DNA of 64,000 nucleotides from Omphiscola glabra (Eukaryota; Mollusca; Gastropoda; Lymnaeidae), in NCBI GenBank assembly GCA_964017045.1, contig OZ024798.1, forward strand, positions 8,143,793-8,207,792, written 5' to 3'. Shown here one piece after another: positions 54,721 through 64,000 of the stretch. Each line of letters opens with the position of its first letter. Within the stretch, counting starts at the first letter, position 1. Position numbers and translations under genes: made by a program. The notes beneath the pieces are model-generated. The model saw only the letters and a program-made list of their open reading frames with translations. It was not told where the DNA came from and made no database searches.

Positions 54721-56654
54721 CACATACATAAATATGTAGTGCACTTTGGCGCAATGAAATGTGAAGAAACTTGAAGTTGTGCTGTCCCTGGTATATATAC
54801 GCATTAAATCGCTCCAAAACAGTACTTGCAGGGGAAGATACGAAAATTAAGGGGGCCTAAGGCTCTCAGGCCAAAGTGGGGACGGGGGGGGGGGATGATC
54901 TAATTGAGCCCACCATCGAAAAAAAGTTTATAAATTTTAAATACAAGTCATTTTATTAGAGTGCAAACTTGAAATTTGTTTTTTACACTTTCTTTTCATG
55001 TATACAAAAGAGAGAAAAAGAAGGCGTTGCTAAGCGACGACAAGAGGCCTATGCGTTTGATTTCACCCGAGAGTTTGTCACCGACAATTTCCAGAAAAGG
55101 CCAAACTTTGAGCTGTTTAACGAGGGTCAAAACACTTGACATCAATGTTTATGATTTCGAAATAAAGGTGCAGCAAAGATTTGTGTTTTAATGAATAAAC
55201 CGGTTGACATGTTAAGCCAATATTGCAATATTGCGGTGGCGTTCTCTGAAAATAAAAGAAACGGCTTCCCCCATCTCTCTCTCCCCTCCACCCGCCCCCA
55301 TACTCATGTTATTCCAAACATATTTGTAGTCTCAGACCGGCTGACCGGCTAGAATTAGAATTTCAAGTAGTCAACCATCGATTTTTACATTGGCCATGTT
55401 TTTTGTGTATTTAGATATGACTACATAACGTTGCTATACTGACTGGTGAAAAGATTAGCAGGTCATAGGCCATATTTCTTTGTTCAGCCGATTGTATGCG
55501 AGGAGGTGCAGCGTGAAGAAGGACGCGTAGTGTTACGACGAAAGATAAGAAGGGGACTTTTGGGGCTGTTTCACCTAGTTGTTTGACATTAACATCCTGG
55601 GGGGGGGGGGGGGGGGGGGAGAGCACCTACTTACAATATAAGAGTGGAGAGTAGTAAAAGTAGTAAACTTTTCTTAACCGATAACGGAGCACATAATCCT
55701 TACCGTAACCATATTCCTAGGTTGGGACTTCGTATATTTCACTTTTTTTTTAATTAAAAAATTATTTGCATTCAAAATCACTTCCCATCCCGCGCTATGC
55801 AAACAACAATTCCGTTTCTATAGGGAATCTCTTCAGCATTGCATCATTCAGTCGTTCACGGTTGATTATTGCTGTTGGATTAGCACTGTAATATTGAAGA
55901 AAGAAATTGTCTGATAAATGATTGATCGTATTGGGAGGCAGTGCCTGACAGATTTGATGGAGTCTGTTACGTACTGTTATCCGTATGGAGAAACTAATCT
56001 CTTATTTAAGTGTATGGCTCGTTCTAAAACAGTACATAACAAAAGTGGATACCAAATGATAAATACAATATACAAAGAATACGATCCTCAAACCAGGGCT
56101 AAGTACAATTAATACGTTTTAATAAGTTAATTATAATAAATTACAAAATCAAAAGAAATATAATTAAAACTATTGACCTACTGTATATTGTTTGGCTCGT
56201 ACCGGTACGATGTTAATAAAATACAATGTGTAACAGTGGTACAACGGTGAAAAGAAATCTAGACACACACACAGTAAATAAAGCACTGTCTAGTAGCACA
56301 AATACAACACACACTCCAAGTCTCGTGATAAACGATCTGCCTCTCTCGGTTTCAATCTATCAGTCTTTTCATGGTCGTTTTCTACTTTCGAGAACCGCCT
56401 GACGCATTGTTTTGCTTTCTAGTTTTATCCAGATTCTTCTATAAAATTCTGAATGAAACTGATTATACTAAGCGTGTTGTAGACAAGGTTAAAGGAAGAC
56501 TATTAGTTTGCTACCCACACCTTAAAAGCGGTCAAGAGTTTGTAGTCTGCTAGAGTTCTTGAAGGGGGAAAGCAGAAAGCAAAACAAGTCACCAACATAA
56601 CAGGGTCCTAAGCTTTTTAATGCTTGCAGGCTACTTGGTTGTTTTTAAAAAGAA
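54721..56654. other. Non-coding stretch with poly-G runs
   Basis: G runs near 54883-54893 and at 55602-55619 (18 G). Frames at 55918-56112 and 56371-56553 have ordinary amino-acid composition but no domain I can name and no supporting splice signals. Confidence 0.35.
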
Positions 56655-56925
56655 TTGTTCACCCTGACCTGACTACCCTGGCCTGGTTACCCTGGCCTGG
56701 TCACCCTGGCCTGACTACCCTGGCCTGACTACCCTGACCTGACTACCCTGGCTACCCTGGCCTGGCTACCCTGACCTGACTACCCTGGCATGACCTCCCT
56801 GGCATGACTACCCTGGCTTGACTACCCTGACCTGACTACCCTGGCATGACCTCCCTGGCATGACTACCCTGGCTTGACTACCCTGGCATGACTACCCTCG
56901 CTTGACCTCCCTGACATGAAAAACA
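56655..56925. repeat. 14-15 bp CTACCCTGGCCTGA minisatellite
   Basis: About 19 units. A 57-bp higher-order block (ends CTTGACTACCCTG) is duplicated between 56770 and 56880. Confidence 0.93.
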
Positions 56926-57039
56926 AGAAAAACCAAAGAAATAATGCGTGAGGCGCTAAGCTCTAGTTTTTTAGTTTTGCTAAATCCGGGCTGCTTCCCT
57001 AAGCTACACCCAAACATCAAAAACTTCACTTTTTATCAT

Positions 57040-57295
57040 CTGCTACATGTATACCATCTATTATGTCATTATATTATCTCAGTTACACTACACATATTGA
57101 ATGATGTATACCATCAATTATTTCATTATATTATCTAAGTTACACTACACATATTGAATGATGTATACCATCAATTATTTCATTATATTATCTCAGTTAC
57201 ACTACACATATTGAATTATGTTTCCATCAATTATTTCATTATATTATCTCAGTTACACTACGCATATTGAATGATGTATACCATCAATTATTTTT
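57040..57295. repeat. ~58-bp AT-rich minisatellite, 4.4 copies
   Basis: Units share TTATTTCATTATATTATCTC and TTACACTACACATATTGAAT. Confidence 0.93.
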
Positions 57296-57720
57296 GTACG
57301 TGGCTCTTCGATTTTTTTAACTAGTTTAAAAATTTAATATTTGACTCTTTGCCTTGAAAAGTTTTCCGACTCCTGTTGTAGTGCGTGTCCATTTGTAAGC
57401 GCAAACAGTGCACTCTCCTTCTCATGATTGAATTTAAGAGAATTGTGCAATATCATACGGTGATATTGCAATAGTATTTTCACTTCCGGTGTCTTGCCAT
57501 AACCAATCACCGCCAGTCTTGTAATAGCCAATCACCGCGAGACTTGCTGCTCATCTGGCTGATGTCGAAATAAATCAATGATAATTATCTGGTATTTTTA
57601 AATTAAAAACTTGAATCGCCTTGAAGGTCAGTCGTGCAAGCTGACGAGATAAATTATGTTCTGGTGCATTGCTCAATTATAAGTGCCCCAAAAACTAGTG
57701 TGTGCTTAGAATGTAGATGG
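57296..57720. other. Non-coding stretch
   Basis: A short direct repeat (AACCAATCACCGC / AGCCAATCACCGC) at 57500-57540. Nothing else recognised. Confidence 0.4.
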
Positions 57721-57739
57721 CTTCTTTAGGAATATTAAA

Positions 57740-57855
57740 TTTGGTGTATTGTTGTGTACGGCTATTGATATGTAGTTGTGAACGGCTATTGGTGCATGGT
57801 TGTGTACTGCCATTGATATATAGTTGGGTACGGCTACTGGTATGTGGTTGTGTAT
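57740..57855. repeat. 24-bp repeat x 4.5
   Basis: Units share TTGTGTACGGCTATTGATAT with point changes. Confidence 0.85.
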
Positions 57856-57860
57856 CATTC

Positions 57861-58659
57861 ATGACAACCTCTGATTTCGTACAAGAATATGCTTTTTTAT
57901 GAAGTAATAGAAAGAGATTTTTGCCTGCCGTCAGCCATGATTGGATGAACCAGATTTTTTTGCTACCCCGAGTTCACTCAGCACAGAGATTGTGCTATTA
58001 GAGATCTACGCGTTTATTTTTATTTTCTTGCTAAACAATAAGGAGATGAACTTATGTGAAGGGATGAGTGGGGTGGACGTATGGAAAGTTTTAAAAAAAG
58101 TCCAATAAAAATTGTCTTGAATCTAAAAAAAAACAACAAAAAAAAAAACTTTAAGTTTGTGAAAATAAAGAAAAATATTGCGAGGGAAAAAACAACTTGT
58201 TCTGATAACGAGATTGGCATTTCAAGTTTTGATAGATTTTTGCCGAGCTGAGTTTGAATTGTGGTCTGTGTTGACTTGGAGATGGTCGCCACAGACATAT
58301 TTGTTAAAAAGAATATATAAATAGAACAGGGGCATAGGATTAGGGAATTATCTTTGAATGAGTTATAGGCCTTGATTTGATTTCAGCATGTCAGCTTTAC
58401 GTCATTTTAATTTTGTCAAGGAAATAAATTTGTACTATTAAATTGTACAGCCGTTATTCAAATGTCACAGAAACTTCAATTACTTGTCACACAACTATTA
58501 CGGCGTTTTAAAAAAGCGGCACACATCTACTAAATTGTCACACAGCTACTCTGGTACTATTACTATTAGCAAAAAGGTTGACCTAGAAGTTAGGCAAAGA
58601 CTCGAAATGATATTTTTTTATAGTTCTCTGTTATCCCACAATGCCATACGTTCCATTCA
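57861..58659. other. Non-coding stretch
   Basis: An A-rich run near 58123-58150. No domain-bearing frame. Confidence 0.4.
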
Positions 58660-59060
58660 ACACTATCTTCTCACTCTCTCTTATTATCTCCTCTTCTTTT
58701 CCTCTCTCTCTCACTCTCTCTTACTCTCTCTCTCACCCCCTCTCTCTCCCCCTCTTTCCCATTCTCTCTCACTCTATTTCCCTAACTCTTCCTAAAAGAA
58801 AAGCTGGCTGTCTAAACGTACTCTTGTTCGTTACTCTCTCTCTCTCACCCCTCTCTCTCTCTTTCCCATTCTCTCTCACTCTATTTCCCTAACTCTTCCT
58901 AAAAGAAAAGCTGGCTGTCTAAACGTACTCTTGTTCGTTACTCTCTCTCTCTCACCCCCTCTCTCTCTCTTTCCCTTTCTCTCTCACTCTATTTCACTAA
59001 CTCTTCCGAAAGGAAAAGCTGGCTGTCTAAACGTACTCGCGTTCATATCTCTTTTTAAAC
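58660..59060. repeat. CT-rich tract with a ~108-bp unit x 3
   Basis: AAGCTGGCTGTCTAAACGTA occurs at 58799, 58908 and 59016. Each is preceded by the same CT-rich block, giving periods of 109 and 108 bp. Confidence 0.92.
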
Positions 59061-59600
59061 CCCCCCCCCCCCCCCCCCCGCACACTTTTTTTTCTTAACC
59101 ACTCCTCACATGACAAGAAGAAATATTTAGTGGACAGACCACAAGATAACATGAAGGGAATGTATTGAACAATCTATTCACAAAAACACGACTCTACAAG
59201 ACAGACCACTGAAGATACGTGATCACAATTTCACAGGTATTGAGTCCTGTCAAACAGGTAGTGAGTGACCTGCGTGACATGCATCACGGACTTCTCAATG
59301 TGATCGATGTCAAAAACAAGTGGCCGCCCTCATAATATTGTCCCTTTTCTTCCAACGTTTTTCTAAGGGGAAAACAGTTTCAGGACTTTTATGTTCACGT
59401 GAGGTTTGTTTATTTCAGTAAGACTACAAAAATTGCATAAAGGCGATGTAAAGGGGCGGGGGTGTTCACAATATTATTACATAGCCATCTTTTTTTTCTA
59501 AATAAATGCTTTTAGCCGTTAGTTCTTCGTAAATGTACGCTGAACGATGCACTAGTTTTTCTCAAGGGGCACCAGTCATTGTGTTCTATTACTGTCGTAT
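59061..59600. other. Non-coding stretch beginning with poly-C
   Basis: A C run of about 19 at 59061-59080. Nothing else recognised. Confidence 0.45.
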
Positions 59601-59604
59601 CCAA

Positions 59605-59745
59605 GGTCCCAGGGCCTGACGGGACTGAGATCCAAGGTCCCAGGACCTGACGGGACTGATATCCAAGGTCCCAGGGCCTGACGGGACTGAGATCCAAGGT
59701 CCCAGGGCCTGACGGGACTGAGATCCAAGGTCCCGGGACTGAGAT
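59605..59745. repeat. 31-bp minisatellite, 4.5 copies
   Basis: Unit anchored by ATCCAAGGTCCCAGGGCCTG. Confidence 0.94.
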
Positions 59746-60116
59746 GATGAAAACATTGTCCTGAATTTCCGGCATGTGTATTATTATCGAATCCTATGTG
59801 CACAGAAGAATGGGGGTGCAGAGATAAATCATATCAAGAGGCTGGATGTCTTGTGACCGAACCTCCCTCCACACGTGACACATGATTTGTTAAGTGACTG
59901 TCCAACTGTCGAACAGTTTCATCAAATACGCCGAACCATAGAGCTCTGAAGTTATGTGGCTTGCATCAAGTACGCATTCAAAAAAAAGCAAAGTTTTTTA
60001 ATTAGTATTTTTGTGTGTGATGTTCATGAAATGTACACAAACCAAATGGCTTCCACTCAGCAACAGGTGTTTTTTTAGACATTTGCTGGTGTTATATATT
60101 TCTAGTAGCACCGGGT

Positions 60117-60184
60117 CCCTGTAGATGGAGATTAAACGTCCCGTGTTTGTATCCCTGTAGATGGAGATTAAACGTCCCGTGTTT
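60117..60184. repeat. Tandem duplication of ~36 bp
   Basis: Two copies sharing CCCTGTAGATGGAGATTAAA and ACGTCCCGTGTTT. Confidence 0.93.
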
Positions 60185-60242
60185 TACATGACATTTTGGA
60201 AGCGGTGATCTGTTCTCTGCCACAACTTTTTCTCGAATTCCT

Positions 60243-60736
60243 GCCCTTCCTATCTAACCGAACTTCTCTCTCTCTATTTATCCCTTCGACAGCTTCGCTC
60301 CTCCGCAGACGGGCGTATTCTTTCTGTCCCCAAGACTCGCACAAAAACATACGGTGAAAGATCTTTCTCTTACTGTGGAATTCTCTTCCACTACACATCC
60401 GCAATATATCAACTATCACAGCCTTCAAAACGGCACTCAAAACACATCTCTTTAAACTCTACTACCCCGACTGATTCCCCACATCTGACCGATAAACGCT
60501 GCTGCTGGCCGCCGTCCATGGCTTGTCATGTAAAAGTTCTGGTGTGGATGAGGTGAATATGCATTAGATTTTGTTTTGTCTCTATACATCTGTTCTTTAT
60601 TATATATATGTATTTTATGTTAATATCACCATTATGTCTCTTTTTTCATATTTTTATGTACAGCGCGGTGAGCCTAGTCCTAGGCTGGGGTACCACGCTA
60701 TATAAGACAACAAATAATAATAATAATAATAATAAT
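60243..60736 (+). mobile_element. L2-like LINE, 3' end
   Basis: Reading frame blocks YLTELLSLYLSLRQLRSSAD, then VPKTRTKTYGERSFS. After a small frame change near 60370 come WNSLPLHIRNIST, ITAFKTALKTHLFKLYYPD and a stop at 60472-60474. This is the C-terminal order of L2/CR1-type reverse transcriptases (RSS...TYG.RSF...WN.LP...FK..LKT.LF). A 3' untranslated region follows and ends in GGGTACCACGCTATATAAGA and an (AAT)n tail at 60712-60736. 5'-truncated and inactive. Confidence 0.9.
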
Positions 60737-61242
60737 CTCCACTGAAGAAACCTACCATTAAAAAAAGAAAATGGCGAACAAATAAGGTGATAGAAACGTT
60801 ACACATTAGTTGATAGTATTTGTTTGATGGGAACTGAAGCAAGCGAATGCCGTCAGCATTGTGTATATATGGGGAGAATGTATGACGACGAGCGGGTCTC
60901 ACTAGCATCAACTTGGCAACATAAGAACCTTTGAGAGCAGTCTCAAGAAAATCGACATCGTGGCCCGTATACTTTTTGTAAGAGCGGACAGATGTCTGAA
61001 TAAGCGTTTAGTAGCAGCGTCATGCATCTCCGCGCAGTGCCGCACCGTGGTGCATGTAGCCTCTGACTAATGATGTGTCTCGGCGAGTTCTTGACAAAAA
61101 ATGACAGTTCACCACTTAGGACAAAAAATGACATTACTACAATAAGGATGACGCGGAGGGCAAGTTTAGTTGATGCAGGTCACATTGGCCCAGACTTTTA
61201 GCTCAGTCATGACATCATGTTTGATGAAGTCGTCTTTAAACC
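60737..61242. other. Non-coding stretch
   Basis: A short repeat ACAAAAAATGACA x 2 near 61092-61132. Nothing else recognised. Confidence 0.4.
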
Positions 61243-61535
61243 ATTGTGACCTTTGATAAAGTCGTCATTTAAATCAGTGTGACCTTTGATAGAGTCGTCA
61301 TTTAAATCAGTTTGACCTTTGATGGAGTCGTCATTTAAATCAGTGTGACCTTTGCTGGAGTCGTCATTTAAATCAGTGTGACCTTTGATAGAGTCGTCAT
61401 TTAAATCAGTTTGACCTTTGCTGGAGTCGTCATTTAAATCAGTGTGACCTTTGATAGAGTCGTCATTTAAATCAGTTTGACCTTTGATGGAGTCGTCATT
61501 TAAATCAGTGTGACCTTTGATGGATACTTTCATTT
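61243..61535. repeat. 33-bp minisatellite, about 9 copies
   Basis: Unit anchored by GAGTCGTCATTTAAATCAGT. A multiple of three: the minus strand reads IKGHTDLNDDS x 9. Alternating CAGTGTG/CAGTTTG gives GHTDL/GQTDL. A hydrophilic peptide, but no other gene evidence. Confidence 0.95.
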
Positions 61536-61654
61536 TCTGATAACAACAATGCATGCCAAGATGTAGGATTTAGTTGGCCAGATAAGGCAGATCAGAGAAC
61601 TCATTGTTGAGTTGAGTTCGACAATCCGGTTGTGAGATGGGCACTTGAAATCAG

Positions 61655-61872
61655 GACTCTCTCTCTCTCCCACTCTCTCTCTCCCACTCTCTTTCTCTCC
61701 CACTCTCTCTCTCCCACTCTCTCTCTCTCCCACTGTCTCTCTCTCCCACTCTCTCTCTCTCCCACTGTCTCTCTCTCCCACTCTCTCTCTCTTTCTCTCA
61801 CTCTCTCTCTCACTCTCTCTCTCTCCCACTCTCTCTCTCTCTTCTTATCTCTCTCCTCTCTCACTCTCTCTG
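61655..61872. repeat. (CT)n tract with CCCACT punctuation
   Basis: CTCTCTCTCCCACT units of 16-18 bp, about 13 copies. Confidence 0.95.
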
Positions 61873-62255
61873 CGGTGGGAACCCGTGCAGACGCCCATCT
61901 CATTGTTGAAATAAAACATTAACTTTTTTAAATATAATTTAACGCTCATAATTTCTTATTAAATAATTCTATTTGTGCAACTCATTTTATTGTTCTTATT
62001 GAAATATGAACTGCATGAAATAGAGTCCTACCATTACGTAGATTGATGTACAACACTTGTAACTGTCATTTGGATAGTGAACCAGTTGTTAAATTATTGA
62101 AATCCTGGTACTGCGCATGTCTTGGTAAAAAAAAAACCTAGATGGGGATAAATGTCCCCCATTAGCTCTGATGTACATCCACTAATGTTGCATTCATTCA
62201 AACTGAATTTTGCGGCTTTGGTGGTGACGTAATAGGACACACGACCTGACCGCGA
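61873..62255. other. Non-coding stretch
   Basis: AT-rich. Nothing recognised. Confidence 0.4.
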
Positions 62256-62335
62256 AGAAAAGATGGAGGGGGAAGAACAGAGGGCGGAGTCAGAACATGA
62301 CGGGGAAGAATAGAGGGCGGAGTCAGAACATGACG
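62256..62335. repeat. ~36-bp tandem duplication
   Basis: Two copies sharing GAGGGCGGAGTCAGAACATG. Confidence 0.93.
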
Positions 62336-62591
62336 GAGCTTTTCGTTATACATTATACAAGAAGTCGATGAGGGTAACGGGGGGAGGGGTTAAGGGGGAG
62401 TCAACAGAGTTAGCGAACGTTAACCCTTGGTCCGGGCAGTGTGCACATATTAACACGTCTGCCTGAGAACTGCCCAACGTCATGGTGGTCCTTAGGGAGG
62501 GTGGCCAGCTGAGCAGGGTGTGAGTGCAACAAGGTCATTACACCTAATAGAAGAACTGCTATAAACAAAGTTTTAAAGCACATGCATCCCT

Positions 62592-62775
62592 GGCACAATC
62601 ATTCCTGGCACAATCATCCCTGGCACAATCATCCATGACTCAATCATCCCTGGGACAATCATCCCTGGCTCAATCATCCCTGGCACAATCATCCATGGCA
62701 CAATTATCCCTGGCACAATCATCCCTGGCACAATCATCCTTGACTCAATCATCCCTGGCACAATCATCCCTGGCT
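62592..62775. repeat. 15-bp minisatellite, 12 copies
   Basis: Unit CACAATCATCCCTGG with CTCAATC and CATGG variants. The minus strand reads MIVPG pentapeptides. Confidence 0.96.
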
Positions 62776-63705
62776 CATCTGCACTATTTTTTGATATGCC
62801 ACCTTCTTTTTGTGCCTTTTTTTTTAATCGAACATTTAAATTACTAATTGCTAAACTATGGCTAATCCATCGAGAAAAATTGCATTATAAAAAAAAAAAC
62901 TAAAGGCCAGCGTTTGATGTTCAGCAGTTGAATACGGCCAACCTATACCTAATTGTGACGAACCTATCCCGAAATCTCTAAAACGTTCCTAATTAAACCC
63001 TAAATTGTACCGACAATTTACCAACAAAAATTTAACGCGTGAATTAAATATATTTTAAAAAAACAGTATTGTAAGCACAAATTTGACGATATTAAAAACA
63101 GAAGAAAAAGAACGTCATTTGTTTCCCAGACCCTCCAATACACTGAAACGTGAGTGTGCAAAGATCTCGAAGATTACCGCAGACTTTTAAAAAAAAGCCG
63201 AATCAGTTCAACCATTCCGGCACCATTAGTGAACATAAGATCTTGGCCGCACCATCTACTTCCTTAGCATTACCCTAGTTTCACTCTCAGATTCATTTCG
63301 TCTTCTGTGCTCGAATGTGAAGTACATTATATTAACTTGTGAACACAGATAGAGCATTTTCGTTCCCATGCAGCCAAGAGTCGAGCCCCGCCAAATCGCT
63401 AAGTGACTACAATTTTCTCTTCTTCACAAAATAGTCTCAGCCCAATCTGATGATTTTTTTAGTACAATCCAAGCATCGCTCAATCATCATCATCTTGCAA
63501 TTACTTCAAATAGTTTCCTCGTTTATTTAACCCCCACACCATCATGATGCCTCGTGCAAGGATTTTGGACGACTTGACTTTGATCCCTTTGCCTGGAGAC
63601 AACTCCATCGCCTCCTTGTTCCCATCTTAAACATGAAATAATTGTTTATGCAACGGCGAGGCTTTGGTGATGACATTTTAATTCTGTTATTATATATCTC
63701 TTTCT
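62776..63705. other. Non-coding stretch
   Basis: AT-rich with A runs. No recognisable gene or element. Confidence 0.4.
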
Positions 63706-63848
63706 TATCAGCCTGTCTGTCTGTCTGTTTGTCTGTTTGTCAGTCAATCTGTCTATATATCTGTCTGTCTGTCTGTCTCTTTGTCTCTTTGTCTATTTGT
63801 CTATCTGTCTCTCTATCACTCTATCTCTATCTCTCTCGCTCTCTCCTT
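63706..63848. repeat. TCTG/TCTA tetranucleotide microsatellite
   Basis: TCTGTCTG and TCTATCTC runs of about 140 bp passing into CTCTCT. The plus-strand Ser/Leu/Cys-rich frame is an artefact. Confidence 0.95.
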
Positions 63849-64000
63849 TTCTTTTTCTCTCTAGAATCTAGAATACATTTTGTACCAAATATATAAAATG
63901 CTTCTTCATTTCAAAAACACAAGTTAAAATCATAAATTTCAAACCATTTCTTTTGTACAAACTTTAGGACAAACGTTTTAATGAAACAAAACAAAAGAAA

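Noticed and set aside
1..64000. tRNA genes or tRNA-derived SINEs
   Set aside because: No GGTTCGAAT-type B box at the right distance from an A box was found on either strand by eye.

Overview
The window looks like animal nuclear DNA, most probably from a mollusc and perhaps a freshwater pulmonate snail. This is an inference from three things: decayed non-LTR retrotransposons of several kinds, many hAT-type terminal-inverted-repeat elements (one resembles the SPIN family, which I recall being reported from tetrapods, a triatomine bug and a pond snail), and Helitron-type 3' ends. There are no closely packed genes, operons, ribosomal RNA genes or tRNA cloverleaves. No complete host gene is visible. 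The best host-gene candidate is one internal exon on the minus strand at 12789-12998.

The dominant content is tandem repeats. By hand tally, about 50 separate minisatellite or microsatellite arrays cover roughly a third of the 64 kb. Almost every long open frame lies in an array whose unit lacks stop codons, so these are not called genes. The largest array (31954-37039, 46-bp unit) has nested higher-order structure and contains a 5'-truncated LINE. Other large arrays are at 6615-7565 (35 bp), 27731-28596 (15 bp), 29346-30162 (15 bp), 37985-38832 (15 bp), 42475-44112 (30 bp) and 45222-45895 (33 bp).

Mobile elements by position: hAT-type elements at 1636-1801, 10212-10375 (degraded), 12316-12502, 15033-16626 (1.6 kb with a BED zinc-finger remnant), 16700-17040 (weak), 28230-28413, 30870-31066 (SPIN-like), 39379-39475 (half copy) and 47401-47586. 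Six of these have both ends and flanking 8-bp duplications; five duplications are exact. LINE relics lie at 2900-3459, 26795-27557, 35611-36816, 51685-52215 (minus strand, RNase H plus zinc-knuckle region) and 60243-60736 (L2-like). L2-like 3' tails also occur at 1519-1575 and 49319-49670. A tandem array of Helitron 3' termini lies at 19857-20222. A 203-bp insertion carrying a hammerhead-ribozyme-like core lies at 52975-53177 inside a 22-bp array.

The layout shows arrays and mobile elements building on each other. Transposons landed in existing arrays and left target-site duplications that date the insertion after array growth, and some arrays were seeded by transposon ends. Everything was read by eye. 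Array boundaries are good to about 10-20 bp and copy numbers are approximate. Identities to named families are from memory of motifs, not from a search.
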